Shown: positions 39,190 through 49,491 of the stretch, one piece after another
Layout of the letters: every line of letters starts with the position of its first letter
Position numbering within the stretch: the stretch's first letter is position 1
From: Williamsia maris
Lineage (GTDB): Bacteria; Actinomycetota; Actinomycetes; Mycobacteriales; Mycobacteriaceae
NCBI RefSeq assembly: GCF_024171815.1
Contig: NZ_JAMTCJ010000001.1
Coordinates: 1 to 64,000 of the forward strand
Direction: 5' to 3'
Length of the DNA stretch: 64,000 nt
Translations under genes and position numbers: made by a program
Notes under the pieces: generated by a model
Told to the model about the DNA's origin: nothing
Database searches by the model: none
The model's input: only the letters and a program-made list of their open reading frames with translations

Positions 39190-40233
39190 ATGAGTACCCA
39201 CGACACCGCCACCGAGTCGAATCCCGGGAAGTACGTCGAGCCGGGCGCCGACTTCGTCCGCGACACCAACTACATCGAGACCCGCATCACGCGCGACGGG
39301 GCCGACGGCTATCCCGTCGAGGCCGGCCGTTACCGCCTGGTCGTGGCCCGGGCGTGCCCGTGGGCCAACCGCGCGATCATCGTCCGACGCCTGCTGGGGC
39401 TCGAGGGTGCGATCTCGATGGGACTGTGCGGCCCCACGCACGACGCCGACAGCTGGACCTTCGACCTCGACCCGGGCGGACTCGACCCGGTGTTGCAGAT
39501 CCCGCGACTCAAGGACGCCTACCTGGCGCGATTCCCGGACTACCCCAAGGGCATCACCGTGCCCGCGATGGTCGACGTACCCACCGGTCAGGTGGTGACC
39601 AACAACTTCCCGCAGATCACCATCGACTTCTCCCTGGAGTGGACCGATCACCACCGGGACGGCGCCCCGCAGCTGTACCCCGAGCACCTGCGCGCCGAGA
39701 TCGACGAGGTCAACGCCGGGGTGTTCACCGAGATCAACAACGGCGTCTACCGCTGCGGGTTCGCAGGCAGCCAGCAGTCCTACGACCGCGCCTACGCGCG
39801 GCTCTTCAGTCATCTCGACAAGATCAGCGACCGCCTGGCCACCCAGCGGTACCTCGTCGGCGACACGATCACCGAGGCCGACGTCCGACTGTTCACGACG
39901 CTGGCCCGATTCGATCCCGTCTATCACGGGCACTTCAAGTGCAACCGCTCCAAGCTCTCCGAGATGCCGGTCCTGTGGGCCTATGCGCGGGACCTGTTCC
40001 AGACACCGGGTTTCGGCGACACCACCGACTTCACCCAGATCAAGCAGCACTACTACATCGTGCACAGCGACATCAACCCCACCGGCATCGTGCCTCAGGG
40101 CCCCGATCTGCGCGGATGGAACACCCCGCACCATCGCGAGGAACTGGGTGGTCGCCCGTTCGGTGACGGCACCCCGCCGTCGCCCCCGGTCGAGGGCGAA
40201 GTCGTCGCGGCACAGGACTCGGCGCCCCGATGA
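39190..40233 (+). CDS. Glutathionyl-hydroquinone reductase-like (Xi-class GST) enzyme
   Basis: A 347-residue protein of the ECM4/YqjG/PcpF family, which removes a thiol cofactor from quinone adducts. The thioredoxin-like N-terminal domain has the catalytic cysteine in ARACPWANRAI (about 53-63). The C-terminal GST helical domain has ATQRYLVGDTITEADVRLFTTLARFDPVYHGHFKCNR, a family hallmark. Actinobacteria of this group normally make mycothiol rather than glutathione, so the true thiol partner may differ. It is translationally coupled (4-nt overlap) to the unknown gene that follows. Confidence 0.88.
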   Translation: MSTHDTATESNPGKYVEPGADFVRDTNYIETRITRDGADGYPVEAGRYRLVVARACPWANRAIIVRRLLGLEGAISMGLCGPTHDADSWTFDLDPGGLDPVLQIPRLKDAYLARFPDYPKGITVPAMVDVPTGQVVTNNFPQITIDFSLEWTDHHRDGAPQLYPEHLRAEIDEVNAGVFTEINNGVYRCGFAGSQQSYDRAYARLFSHLDKISDRLATQRYLVGDTITEADVRLFTTLARFDPVYHGHFKCNRSKLSEMPVLWAYARDLFQTPGFGDTTDFTQIKQHYYIVHSDINPTGIVPQGPDLRGWNTPHHREELGGRPFGDGTPPSPPVEGEVVAAQDSAPR

Positions 40234-40991
40234 GCTCGTCGGATCTCGGCTCGACGCCCCCCGCGGTCGAGAAGCAGTCCGGCGGCTCGGGGGCGATCGT
40301 GTCGATCATCGACCGCGCCCAACGGCTGCAGGCGCCGGCCGTCGCCGCGTACGTCCGTCGACTGCGCGACGCCAACCCGCACGACACCCCGGCACAGATC
40401 ATCGACCGCCTCGAATCGCGGTACCTGACGGCGGTCATGGGTTCCGGAGGCGCCGTCGGCGCGGCCGCCGCCGTGCCCGGGGTCGGCACCATCGCCTCGA
40501 TCGCCGCCCTCGGCGGCGAGTCGGCCTTCTTCGTCGAGGCGTCGTCGCTGTTGGCTCTCGCGGTCGCCGAGGTGCACGGCATCCCGATCGACCACAGCGA
40601 ACGCCGCAAGACACTGGTGCTCGCGGTCGTCCTCGGCGAGCAGGGAGTGCTCGCTCTCGGTAAGGCGTTGGGCACCAAGAGCAACAATGCGCTCGGTCGC
40701 GTGGCCGGCGGGGCGATCCCCACCCCGGCACTACGCAACCTGAACAAGGCGTTGATGAAGAAGCTGATCAAGAAGTACGCGGCCCGTCGGGCCCCGCTGA
40801 TGGTCGGCAAACTCCTCCCGGCCGGCGTGGGTGCAGCCGTCGGAGGTGTCGGCAACCGCATGCTCGGCAAGAAGATCATCGAGAACTCCCGCACGGCGTT
40901 CGGTCCCGCCCCGACGAACTGGATCGTCGACGGCACCGTGGTCGACGGATCGGCGCACGGTCAGGCGGCGATCGACACGGGAGATCGGTGA
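40230..40991 (+). CDS. Conserved protein of unknown function (possibly EcsC-like)
   Basis: A 253-residue protein I do not firmly recognise. It begins with a helical segment (IDRAQRLQAPAVAAYVRRLRDANPHDTPAQIIDRLESRYL). A Gly/Ala-rich amphipathic stretch follows (AVMGSGGAVGAAAAVPGVGTIASIAAL), then ESAFFVEASSLLALAVAEVHGI. A basic helix comes later (LNKALMKKLIKKYAARRAP), and then a second Gly-rich stretch (GKLLPAGVGAAVGGVGNRMLGKKI). The pattern suggests reversible membrane contact and recalls EcsC-family proteins, but this is weak. It overlaps both neighbours by 4 nt, so it is made together with the upstream reductase-like enzyme and the downstream ABC exporter. Confidence 0.6.
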   Translation: MSSSDLGSTPPAVEKQSGGSGAIVSIIDRAQRLQAPAVAAYVRRLRDANPHDTPAQIIDRLESRYLTAVMGSGGAVGAAAAVPGVGTIASIAALGGESAFFVEASSLLALAVAEVHGIPIDHSERRKTLVLAVVLGEQGVLALGKALGTKSNNALGRVAGGAIPTPALRNLNKALMKKLIKKYAARRAPLMVGKLLPAGVGAAVGGVGNRMLGKKIIENSRTAFGPAPTNWIVDGTVVDGSAHGQAAIDTGDR

Positions 40992-43900
40992 ACGGTGGCT
41001 GGATAGCGCGACTGGTTGCCGAGTGTCTGCGCAACCGGGCGCTGGTCACCATCACCCTGGCGGTCACCGGCGTCGGCGTCCTGATCGACCTGGGCGCACC
41101 GCTGCTCACCAAGGCGGCCATCGACGACGCGACCGGTGTCGCCTCGCACGGTTTCTCGATCGCGGCGATCGCCTCGGCGCTGGCCGGTCTGGGTGTCATC
41201 AGATTCGGCGCCCAGTACGTCCGTCGACTCACCGCAGGTCGCCTGTCGCTGACCGTCCAGAACACCCTGCGTCGTGGGCTGCTCAGCACCCTGCTCCGCC
41301 TCGACGGCGCCTCGCAGGACTCGATCAGCACCGGACAGGTCGTGTCGCGGTCGATCTCGGATCTCCAGCTGGTCCAGGGGCTGCTGGCGATGGTGCCGCT
41401 GTCGTTGGGCGCGGTGGTCCAAGTGGTTCTGGCGTTCTGCGTGATGGCCTACCTCTCGCCGCTGCTCACGCTCGTCGCGTTGCTGGTCATCCCGGCGGTG
41501 GCGGTGGTCGCGTTCCGGACCCGCAAGGCCCTGTTCGCCGCGACGTGGTCGGCCCAGCAGTCCGCGGCCGACGTCGCCCAACACGTCGAGGAGACGGTGA
41601 CCGGCGTCCGGGTGGTCAAGGGATTTGGCCAGGAGGGACGCTCGGTCGACGAGCTCGTCGGTCATGGCCGACGGCTGTTCTCGCAACGGATGCGGGCCGC
41701 GGCGATCAACTCACGCTTCACCCCGACCATGGGCGCGATCCCCCAGGTCGCGATGGTCGGGGTCATCGCGCTCGGCGGATACCTGACCGCCCGCGGAGAC
41801 ATCACCGTCGGCACGTTCCTGGCCTTCGCCACCTACATCACGACGATGACGTCGCTGGCGCGACTGCTGACCAATCTCATCGTCTCCGCGCAGTTGGCGC
41901 GCGCCGCAGTCGAGCGCGTCTACGACGTCATCGACCACCCGGCCGATCCCGCGCTGGCCAACACCCGCACCGTTCCCGCGGGCGCGGTCGGACTCCGGCT
42001 GCGCGACGTGCACTTCGGGTTCGACGACGACCCCGCCGACGGAGGGCGCGAGGTCTTCTCCGGGCTGGATCTCGAGGTGGGGCCCGGTGAGTGCGTCGCC
42101 GTCGTCGGGCCGCCCGGATCCGGCAAGTCCACCATCGCCGCGTTGATCGGCGGGGTCCACCGTCCGCGCAGCGGAGCGGTCGAACTGATCTCGGGCGGCA
42201 GCGTTCTCGACGTGGCGGGCCTGTCCCCCGACGCGCTGCACGCCACCGTGGGGGTTGTCGTCGACGAGCCGTTCCTCTACTCCGACACGATCGCGGCGAA
42301 CATCGCGCTCGGTCCGGAATCCGACGAGACCGGCGAGGTCCCGGACGCACCGCGTCGTGCACGCGTGATGGAGGCCGCGCGCCGCGCCAGCGCCCACGGC
42401 TTCATCACCGCCCTGTCCGACGGGTACGACACCGTCGTCGGCGAACGCGGACTGACCCTCTCGGGCGGACAGCGACAACGCATCGCCGTCGCCAGGGCGC
42501 TCTACGCCGATCCCCCGCTGCTCGTCCTCGACGACGCCACCTCGGCGGTCGACGCCACCACCGAGGCCGCCATCCTCGGCTCGCTGCGCAGCTCGCCGGG
42601 TCGCACGATGATCCTGCTCGCCCACCGACGGTCGACGCTGACCCTCGCCGACCGTGTCGTGGTCGTCGACGCCGGCGTTGTCGTCGACACCGGCACGCCG
42701 GAGGAACTCGACGCGCGCTGCCCACTGTTCCGTTCGTTGATGTCGCACACCGCCGACCCGGCCGACGATCTCGACTCCGACGTGGTGATGACACATGAGA
42801 CCCCCGCGGACGACGCGCTCTGGCCGTCCGCCCTGGAGTCGACCTCCACCGACGGCAGCGGCTTCGGGGCCCGGGCCGGCGCAAGCGTCCCCGCCCGCGC
42901 GGGTCGACGCGGCGGCGGCGGCGGCGGTGGCGGCGGTGTCGCCGGCGCGCTGGGCTCGATGCCCGCGACCCCTGCGGTCCTCGACGCGGTGGCGGCACTG
43001 CCGCCCGCGACCGAGGAACCCGACATCGACGTCGCGGCCGCCCGCGCCCACGATCCGCAATTCTCGTTGCGCCGCATGCTCTCCCCCGTGCGCTGGTTGC
43101 TCGCCGGGGCCATCGTCGCCATCGCCGTCGACACCCTCGTCGGGTTGGCGTTCCCCTCCATCGCGCGGATCGGGGTCAACGCCGCCACCGCCGAGCACCT
43201 GACCTCGCTGTGGATCGCCTCGGGCGTGGGCCTGGCGCTGGTCGCCGTCGGCTGGGTCGCGACGTCACTGATGACGATCATGAGCTCGCGGGCCGGTGAA
43301 CGCGTGTTGTTCACCCTGCGCATCCGCAGCTACGCCCATCTGCAACGCCTCGGCCTGGACTACTACGAGCGCGAACTGTCGGGTCGGATCATGACGCGGA
43401 TGACCACCGACATCGACGCGTTGTCGTCGTTCCTGCAGACCGGGTTGTCCACCGCGGTGGTCGCGGTGCTGACGATCGTGGGGGTCGCGGTCGCGCTCGT
43501 GTTCACCGACCCGAGTCTCGGCGCCCTGATGCTGCTGGTGTTCCCGCCGCTGATCGTCGCCACGGTGATCTTCCAGCGGGTCTCCTCGCGCGCCTACACC
43601 CGCTCGCGCGAACTGGTCAGCACTGTCAACGCCGACTTCCAGGAGAACGTCGCCGGGCTGCGCACCACCATCCTCTACCGGCACACCGAGCCCGCCGAGG
43701 CCCGGTTCGCCGGCCGCGCCGCCGAGTACGTCCGGGCACGGATGGTGTCCCAGCAGGCCATCTCGCTGTACTTCCCGTTCATCACCCTCACGTCGGATCT
43801 CGCGACGGCCGGCGTCATCGCATTCGGGGCGCACCAGGTGAGCACCGGGGCGACCGGCGCGGGCACACTCGTGGCGTTCGTCCTCTACCTCGGCATGCTG

Positions 43901-44818
43901 TTCGGGCCGGTTCAGCAGCTCTCGCAGGTGTTCGACGGTTATCAGCAGGCGGTCGTGGGCCTGCGCCGCATCGGGGACCTGCTGCGGACCGAGAGCAGCG
44001 TCGCCGTCGGTGCCGATGCGGATCCCGCGGTGAAGTCCACGGTCGAGACGGGCGCCCACTTCAGCGGTCACGCCGGTCTCGACGCCGTCCGGTTCCGGTA
44101 CGAGACCGCGACCGACGACGCCCTGCGCGGGGTGTCGATCGATCTGCCCGCCGGGAGCTCGCTGGCCCTGGTCGGCCAGACCGGTGCGGGCAAGTCGACG
44201 ATCGTCAAGCTCCTCGCCCGTTTCTACGACCCGACCTCGGGCTCGGTACGCATGGACGGTCGCGACATCCGGGACTACCCGCTGGACCGCTACCGGTCCC
44301 GTCTCGGCGTCGTCCCCCAGGAGCCACATCTGTTCACCGGGACGGTCGCCTCGAACATCGCCTACGGCCGACCCGACGCCGACCGTGACCGGATCACCGC
44401 CGCGGCCGCCGCGGTGGGTGCGGTCGACATGATCGCCGGACTGCGCGGCGGCATGCTGCACCGCGTCGGTGAGCGTGGCCAGGGGTTGTCCGCCGGGCAA
44501 CGTCAGCTCATCGCGCTCGCCCGGGCCGAACTCGTCGATCCCGACCTCCTCCTGCTCGACGAGGCGACCGCGACGCTCGACCAGGCCACCGAGCGCCAGG
44601 TGCTCGCCGCGGGCAGACATCTCACCGGGTCGCGGACGTCGGTGATCGTCGCCCATCGTCTGGCGACCGCTGCCCGCGCCGACCGGATCGCGGTGGTCGC
44701 CGACGGTCGGATCACCGAGCTCGGAACCCATGGCGACCTACTCGCGTTGAACGGGAAGTACCGCGAGCTCTGGGACGCGGGTGTCACACGAGTCGACGGC
44801 GCCTCGACACTCCGCTGA
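40988..44818 (+). CDS. Fused double ABC exporter (TMD-NBD-TMD-NBD)
   Basis: A 1276-residue full-length exporter made of two half-transporters. In NBD1 are the Walker A GPPGSGKS (374-381), signature LSGGQ (491-495) and a Walker B ending Asp515-Asp516, where the catalytic glutamate is expected; its Q-loop also lacks the usual glutamine (VVVDEPF). After a linker with a run of about eight glycines (642-649), NBD2 has GQTGAGKS (1063-1070), PQEP, a changed signature LSAGQ (1167-1171) and an intact catalytic Glu1192. This is the pattern of heterodimeric exporters with one degenerate ATP site. M. tuberculosis has two separate neighbouring genes, Rv1272c and Rv1273c. The substrate is unknown; lipid or drug is plausible. 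Confidence 0.92.
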   Translation: MNGGWIARLVAECLRNRALVTITLAVTGVGVLIDLGAPLLTKAAIDDATGVASHGFSIAAIASALAGLGVIRFGAQYVRRLTAGRLSLTVQNTLRRGLLSTLLRLDGASQDSISTGQVVSRSISDLQLVQGLLAMVPLSLGAVVQVVLAFCVMAYLSPLLTLVALLVIPAVAVVAFRTRKALFAATWSAQQSAADVAQHVEETVTGVRVVKGFGQEGRSVDELVGHGRRLFSQRMRAAAINSRFTPTMGAIPQVAMVGVIALGGYLTARGDITVGTFLAFATYITTMTSLARLLTNLIVSAQLARAAVERVYDVIDHPADPALANTRTVPAGAVGLRLRDVHFGFDDDPADGGREVFSGLDLEVGPGECVAVVGPPGSGKSTIAALIGGVHRPRSGAVELISGGSVLDVAGLSPDALHATVGVVVDEPFLYSDTIAANIALGPESDETGEVPDAPRRARVMEAARRASAHGFITALSDGYDTVVGERGLTLSGGQRQRIAVARALYADPPLLVLDDATSAVDATTEAAILGSLRSSPGRTMILLAHRRSTLTLADRVVVVDAGVVVDTGTPEELDARCPLFRSLMSHTADPADDLDSDVVMTHETPADDALWPSALESTSTDGSGFGARAGASVPARAGRRGGGGGGGGGVAGALGSMPATPAVLDAVAALPPATEEPDIDVAAARAHDPQFSLRRMLSPVRWLLAGAIVAIAVDTLVGLAFPSIARIGVNAATAEHLTSLWIASGVGLALVAVGWVATSLMTIMSSRAGERVLFTLRIRSYAHLQRLGLDYYERELSGRIMTRMTTDIDALSSFLQTGLSTAVVAVLTIVGVAVALVFTDPSLGALMLLVFPPLIVATVIFQRVSSRAYTRSRELVSTVNADFQENVAGLRTTILYRHTEPAEARFAGRAAEYVRARMVSQQAISLYFPFITLTSDLATAGVIAFGAHQVSTGATGAGTLVAFVLYLGMLFGPVQQLSQVFDGYQQAVVGLRRIGDLLRTESSVAVGADADPAVKSTVETGAHFSGHAGLDAVRFRYETATDDALRGVSIDLPAGSSLALVGQTGAGKSTIVKLLARFYDPTSGSVRMDGRDIRDYPLDRYRSRLGVVPQEPHLFTGTVASNIAYGRPDADRDRITAAAAAVGAVDMIAGLRGGMLHRVGERGQGLSAGQRQLIALARAELVDPDLLLLDEATATLDQATERQVLAAGRHLTGSRTSVIVAHRLATAARADRIAVVADGRITELGTHGDLLALNGKYRELWDAGVTRVDGASTLR
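42911..42934 (+). repeat. GGC/GGT triplet run in exporter linker
   Basis: Eight consecutive glycine codons, mostly GGC, join the two halves of the exporter. The run marks the likely fusion point and could change length without breaking the frame. Confidence 0.7.
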
Positions 44819-44892
44819 GCGGCACCGATCCACGACGACAGGTCCGTGTGCATCGTGTGTGAGCGGGGACTAACCTTTGGTGGTCAGGCGTT

Positions 44893-44902
44893 GTTGTACA
44901 AC
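44893..44902. promoter_or_regulatory. 10-bp palindrome upstream of kgd
   Basis: GTTGTACAAC is a perfect palindrome 52 nt before the kgd start in the 135-nt gap after the exporter. It could be a regulator site. No clear promoter boxes are seen. Confidence 0.3.
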
Positions 44903-44953
44903 CGGGCCCACCAGACACACAGATCAATCAGGGAATAGAGGCGAGATTCTGCC

Positions 44954-47900
44954 GTGAGCAGCAGTTCGGTTTCAGACTTCGGACAGAACGAGTGGCTGGT
45001 AGACGAGATGTACCAGCGATTCCGCGAAGACCCGGACTCGGTCGACGCGAGCTGGCACGAGTTCCTCGCCGGCTACGAGCCGAAGACCGAGGACGGCGCC
45101 GCGACGAACGGCAACGGCGCGGGGAAGCGAGCTCCCAAGGGGGGCAACGGCACCGGGGCAAGCAAGCCCGTGGCGTCGTCGGCCGCCCCGGAGAAGGGTG
45201 CCGACGCCCCGGCCAGCGCGGTGAGCGAGGCTCCCGCGACGAAGGCCGCATCCGGGCAGGCGGTGCAGAGCCGCGACAGTTCCGCGGGTAGCAACATCAC
45301 GCCTCCGTCGACCCGCACCTCGCCGGCGACCAAGACCGTCCCGGTCGAGAAGGCCGTCAGCAAGGCCCCGAACCCGAACAAGGGCACGGTGCCGAAGAAG
45401 GAGTCGACCGACAAGAAGGACACGGCCGCGAAGAACGGGGCGACGTCGTCGAAGTCGGAGACCAAGCCCTCCGGTGACGCCCCCGTGCAGAACGAGGACA
45501 GCTCCAAGATCCTGCGCGGCGCGGCCGCCGCCGTCGCCAAGAACATGGCGCTGTCGCTACAGATCCCCACGGCCACCAGCGTGCGTGCGATCCCGGCGAA
45601 GCTGATGATCGACAACCGCATCGTGGTCAACAACCACCTCGCGCGGACGCGTGGCGGCAAGATCTCGTTCACCCACATCCTCGGCTACGCGATCGTCCAG
45701 GCGGTCAAGGCGTTCCCGAACATGAACCGCCACTTCGACGAGATCGACGGCAAGCCCAACGCGGTCTCGCCCGCCCACATCAACCTCGGTCTCGCGATCG
45801 ACCTGCCCGGCAAGGACGGCAGCCGCTCGCTGGTCGTCGCGGCCATCAAGCACACCGAGAACATGAAGTTCGGCGAGTTCCACGCCGCGTACGAGGACAT
45901 CGTCCGGCGCGCCCGTGACGGCAAGCTGACCGCCGACGACTTCGCGGGCGTCACCATCTCGCTCACCAACCCCGGCACCATCGGCACCGTGCACTCGGTG
46001 CCGCGTCTGATGAAGGGCCAGGGCGCGATCATCGGCGCCGGCGCGATGGAGTACCCCGCCGAGTTCCAGGGGGCCAGCGACGAGCGGATCGCCGAGATGG
46101 GCGTCGGCAAGCTGATGACGCTGACCTCGACCTACGACCACCGCATCATCCAGGGTGCGGAGTCCGGCGACTTCCTGCGGACGATCCACAACCTGCTGCT
46201 CGAGGACGCGTTCTTCGACCAGATCTTCACCGCGTTCCACATCCCGTACGAGCCGATCCGCTGGCGCAAGGACATCGCGTCGCCCGCCGTGGACAAGAAC
46301 GCACGGGTGCTGGAACTGATCGCGGCGTACCGCAACCGGGGCCATCTGATGGCCGACATCGATCCGTTGATGATCGACTCCGATGCCCGGACCGCACACC
46401 CCGACCTCAACGTGCTGACCTACGACCTGACGCTGTGGGACCTCGACCGGGACTTCAAGGTCGGCGGTTTCCACGGCCAGGACACGATGAAGCTCCGCGA
46501 CATCCTGTCGGTGCTGCGCGACGCCTACTGCCGCCACGTCGGGGTGGAGTACACCCACATCCTCGAACCCGAGCAGCAGCAGTGGCTGCAGGAGCGGGTG
46601 GAGATCAAGCACGCCAAGCCGCCGATCGGCGAGCAGAAGTACATCCTGTCCAAGCTCAACGCCGCCGAGGCCTTCGAGACGTTCCTGCAGACCAAATACG
46701 TCGGGCAGAAGCGCTTTTCGCTCGAGGGTGCCGAGTCGGTCATCCCGATGATGGACGGCGTCATCGACCAGAGCGCCGAACACGGCCTCGACGAGGTCGT
46801 CGTCGGCATGCCGCACCGCGGCCGGCTCAACGTCCTGGCCAACATCGTCGGCAAGCCGTACTCGAAGATCTTCACCGAGTTCGAGGGCAATCTGAACCCG
46901 TCGCAGGCACACGGTTCGGGTGACGTGAAGTACCACCTCGGAGCCGAGGGCAAGTACTACCAGATGTTCGGCGAGAACGAGATCAACGTCTCGCTGACCG
47001 CCAACCCGTCCCATCTCGAGGCCGTCGACCCGGTCCTCGAGGGACTGGTGCGCGCCAAGCAGGAGCTGCTCGACCGTGGCGACGACGCCTTCACGGTGCT
47101 GCCGCTCGCCCTGCACGGTGACGCCGCATTCGCCGGCCAGGGCGTGGTCGCCGAGACCCTGAACCTCGCGATGCTGCCCGGTTACCAGACCGGCGGCACG
47201 GTCCACATCGTGGTCAACAACCAGGTCGGCTTCACCACCGCACCCGAGCACTCGCGGTCGTCGGAGTACTGCACCGACGTCGCCAAGATGATCGGTGCGC
47301 CGATCTTCCACGTCAACGGCGACGATCCCGAGGCCTGCGTGTGGGCCGCGAAACTCGCCGTCGACTACCGGCAGGCCTTCCACAAGGACGTCGTGATCGA
47401 CCTCGTCTGCTACCGCCGCCGCGGCCACAACGAGGGCGACGACCCCTCGATGACGCAGCCGGCCATGTACGACGTGATCGACACCAAGCGCGGCGTCCGC
47501 AAGAGCTACACCGAGGCGCTGATCGGTCGTGGCGACATCTCGACCAAGGAGGCCGAGGACGCCCTGCGCGACTACCAGGGCCAGCTCGAGCGGGTGTTCA
47601 ACGAGGTCAAGGAACTCGAGAAGTACCAGGCGGCGCCGAGCCCGTCGGTCGAGTCCGACCAGACTCTGCCGACCAAGCTGATGACCGGCATCGACCGCGC
47701 GACGGTCGAGGCCATCGGCGATGCGTTCGGCAACGTGCCGGAGGGTTTCTCGGTCCACCAGCGCGTCAAGCCGGTGCTCACCCGCCGCCAGGAGATGTCC
47801 CGCGAGGGCCACATCGACTGGGCGTTCGGCGAACTGCTCGCCTTCGGTTCGCTCGTCGAGGAGGGGCGCACGGTGCGTCTGTCCGGCCAGGACTCGCGTC

Positions 47901-48865
47901 GCGGCACGTTCAGCCAGCGGCACTCGGTCATCATCGACCGCAAGACCGGCGAGGAGTACACGCCGCTCAACCAGCTCGTGTCCACCGAGGGCGAGCGCTC
48001 CGGCGGACGGTTCAACGCGTACGACTCGGCGCTCAGCGAGTTCGCGGTCGTCGGCTTCGAGTACGGCTATTCCGTCGGCAACCCCGACTCACTCGTGTTG
48101 TGGGAGGCGCAGTTCGGCGATTTCGTCAACGGCGCGCAGTCGATCATCGACGAGTTCATCTCCTCGGGCGAGGCCAAGTGGGGTCAGCTCTCCGACGTGG
48201 TGCTGCTGTTGCCGCACGGCCACGAGGGCCAGGGACCCGACCACACCTCGGGCCGGATCGAGCGGTTCCTGCTGCTCTGCGCCGAGGGCTCGATGACCGT
48301 GGCCGTCCCGTCCACACCGGCCAGCTACTTCCACCTGCTGCGTCGTCACGTGCTCGACGGCATCAGCCGACCGCTCGTGGTCTTCACGCCGAAGTCGATG
48401 CTGCGCAACAAGGCCGCCGTCTCCCCGGTCGAGGACTTCACCGAGGGCAAGTTCAAGTCGGTGATCGACGACCCGTCCATCACCGATCAGAAGGTGCGCG
48501 ACAAGGTCACCCGCGTTCTCATGGTGAGCGGCAAGCTCTACTACGAACTCGCCGCGCGCAAGGAGAAGGAGGGCCGCGAGGATGTCGCCATCATCCGCAT
48601 CGAGCAGCTCTACCCGATCCCGCATCGCCGACTGGGCCAGATCCTGGAGCAGTACCCGGCCGTGCAGGAGTTCTTCTGGGTTCAGGAGGAGCCGGCGAAC
48701 CAGGGGCCGTGGCCGTTCTTCGGTCTGAACCTCCCCGAGGTCCTGCCCGAGTACTTCTCGTCGCTCAAGCGGGTGTCGCGTCGCGCGATGTCGGCACCGT
48801 CGTCGGGATCGAGCAAGGTCCACGCCGTCGAGCAGCAGGAGATCATCGACAAGGCCTTCGGCTAG
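44954..48865 (+). CDS. kgd: Multifunctional 2-oxoglutarate dehydrogenase E1/E2 (Kgd/OdhA type)
   Basis: A 1303-residue TCA-cycle enzyme of the actinobacterial type that joins an E2 acyltransferase domain to a thiamine-dependent E1. In order: a short N-terminal E1-type segment ([35 protein letters not shown]), a disordered Ala/Lys/Pro linker (about 45-180), and the E2 domain with catalytic histidine 396 in [15 protein letters not shown]. The E1 part follows with [32 protein letters not shown] and [16 protein letters not shown]. It has no lipoyl domain, as expected for the family, which borrows it from the pyruvate dehydrogenase E2. In relatives the enzyme is inhibited by GarA/OdhI. Start GTG. 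The linker is longer than in the 1231-residue M. tuberculosis protein. Confidence 0.96.
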   Translation: MSSSSVSDFGQNEWLVDEMYQRFREDPDSVDASWHEFLAGYEPKTEDGAATNGNGAGKRAPKGGNGTGASKPVASSAAPEKGADAPASAVSEAPATKAASGQAVQSRDSSAGSNITPPSTRTSPATKTVPVEKAVSKAPNPNKGTVPKKESTDKKDTAAKNGATSSKSETKPSGDAPVQNEDSSKILRGAAAAVAKNMALSLQIPTATSVRAIPAKLMIDNRIVVNNHLARTRGGKISFTHILGYAIVQAVKAFPNMNRHFDEIDGKPNAVSPAHINLGLAIDLPGKDGSRSLVVAAIKHTENMKFGEFHAAYEDIVRRARDGKLTADDFAGVTISLTNPGTIGTVHSVPRLMKGQGAIIGAGAMEYPAEFQGASDERIAEMGVGKLMTLTSTYDHRIIQGAESGDFLRTIHNLLLEDAFFDQIFTAFHIPYEPIRWRKDIASPAVDKNARVLELIAAYRNRGHLMADIDPLMIDSDARTAHPDLNVLTYDLTLWDLDRDFKVGGFHGQDTMKLRDILSVLRDAYCRHVGVEYTHILEPEQQQWLQERVEIKHAKPPIGEQKYILSKLNAAEAFETFLQTKYVGQKRFSLEGAESVIPMMDGVIDQSAEHGLDEVVVGMPHRGRLNVLANIVGKPYSKIFTEFEGNLNPSQAHGSGDVKYHLGAEGKYYQMFGENEINVSLTANPSHLEAVDPVLEGLVRAKQELLDRGDDAFTVLPLALHGDAAFAGQGVVAETLNLAMLPGYQTGGTVHIVVNNQVGFTTAPEHSRSSEYCTDVAKMIGAPIFHVNGDDPEACVWAAKLAVDYRQAFHKDVVIDLVCYRRRGHNEGDDPSMTQPAMYDVIDTKRGVRKSYTEALIGRGDISTKEAEDALRDYQGQLERVFNEVKELEKYQAAPSPSVESDQTLPTKLMTGIDRATVEAIGDAFGNVPEGFSVHQRVKPVLTRRQEMSREGHIDWAFGELLAFGSLVEEGRTVRLSGQDSRRGTFSQRHSVIIDRKTGEEYTPLNQLVSTEGERSGGRFNAYDSALSEFAVVGFEYGYSVGNPDSLVLWEAQFGDFVNGAQSIIDEFISSGEAKWGQLSDVVLLLPHGHEGQGPDHTSGRIERFLLLCAEGSMTVAVPSTPASYFHLLRRHVLDGISRPLVVFTPKSMLRNKAAVSPVEDFTEGKFKSVIDDPSITDQKVRDKVTRVLMVSGKLYYELAARKEKEGREDVAIIRIEQLYPIPHRRLGQILEQYPAVQEFFWVQEEPANQGPWPFFGLNLPEVLPEYFSSLKRVSRRAMSAPSSGSSKVHAVEQQEIIDKAFG

Positions 48866-49468
48866 TCACTCACTCGCTGCCGCTGCTCCCCCGAGCAGCG
48901 GCAGCGACGAGGTGATCAGGTCGAGCAGGTGTTCGCGTTCGATGTCGTCGTCGCCGGTGAGCCACGCGACGGTGACCTCCTCGACGAACGCCATCCAGCC
49001 GTCGACGGCGATCCGCACCAGCGGCGTCGGCCGCAGGTCGAGTGTCCAGGCCTGGGCCAACACCCGCTCGGCCATCACCGATCGCGTCTCCTCGAAGACC
49101 TCCTGCATCGCCGGGTCGGCTCCGATCGCCCCGCGCAGCAGGGTGACGTAGACGTGCCGGTGTTCGGAGACGTACTCCACGAACGCCGACATGGACCCAC
49201 GCAGGATCAACATCGGGTCCGCGAGCGTCAGATCGGGCTCGGTGCACGCCAACATCTGTCGGCTCTGCTCACGGGCGATCGCCACGTGGAAGTCCTGTTT
49301 GGACTCGAAGTAGTGGAACAGCAACGCGCGGGACACACCGACCGACTCGGCGATGGCATCGATGGTGACCTGATCCAACGTGCGGTCGGCGAGCATCGAC
49401 ATCCCGTGCTCGATCAGCTGCTCACGCCGAGCCTCCGGGCTCATCCGTGTGCGCTTGGCCTGCGTCAT
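48866..49468 (-). CDS. TetR-family regulator of the adjacent BVMO operon
   Basis: A 200-residue repressor with a clear N-terminal DNA-binding domain (RREQLIEHGMSMLADRTLDQVTIDAIAESVGVSRALLFHYFESKQDFHVAIA, about 14-65) and a helical ligand domain. It resembles Rv1255c of M. tuberculosis. Its stop codon abuts the kgd stop with no base between. It is divergent from the monooxygenase operon, and the 70-bp gap holds a perfect inverted repeat, so it very likely controls that operon and itself. TACACT lies 7 nt before its ATG (leaderless). Confidence 0.88.
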   Translation of the reverse strand: MTQAKRTRMSPEARREQLIEHGMSMLADRTLDQVTIDAIAESVGVSRALLFHYFESKQDFHVAIAREQSRQMLACTEPDLTLADPMLILRGSMSAFVEYVSEHRHVYVTLLRGAIGADPAMQEVFEETRSVMAERVLAQAWTLDLRPTPLVRIAVDGWMAFVEEVTVAWLTGDDDIEREHLLDLITSSLPLLGGAAAASE

Positions 49469-49475
49469 GGAGACG

Positions 49476-49481
49476 AGTGTA
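49476..49481 (-). promoter_or_regulatory. -10 of leaderless tetR gene
   Basis: TACACT on the minus strand, exactly 7 nt before the ATG at 49468. Confidence 0.55.
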
Positions 49482-49491
49482 CTGAATTGGT

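Noticed and set aside
45557-47923. Minus-strand open frame of 788 codons
   Set aside because: Antisense of kgd, in the frame where high third-position GC removes stop codons; no recognisable domains.
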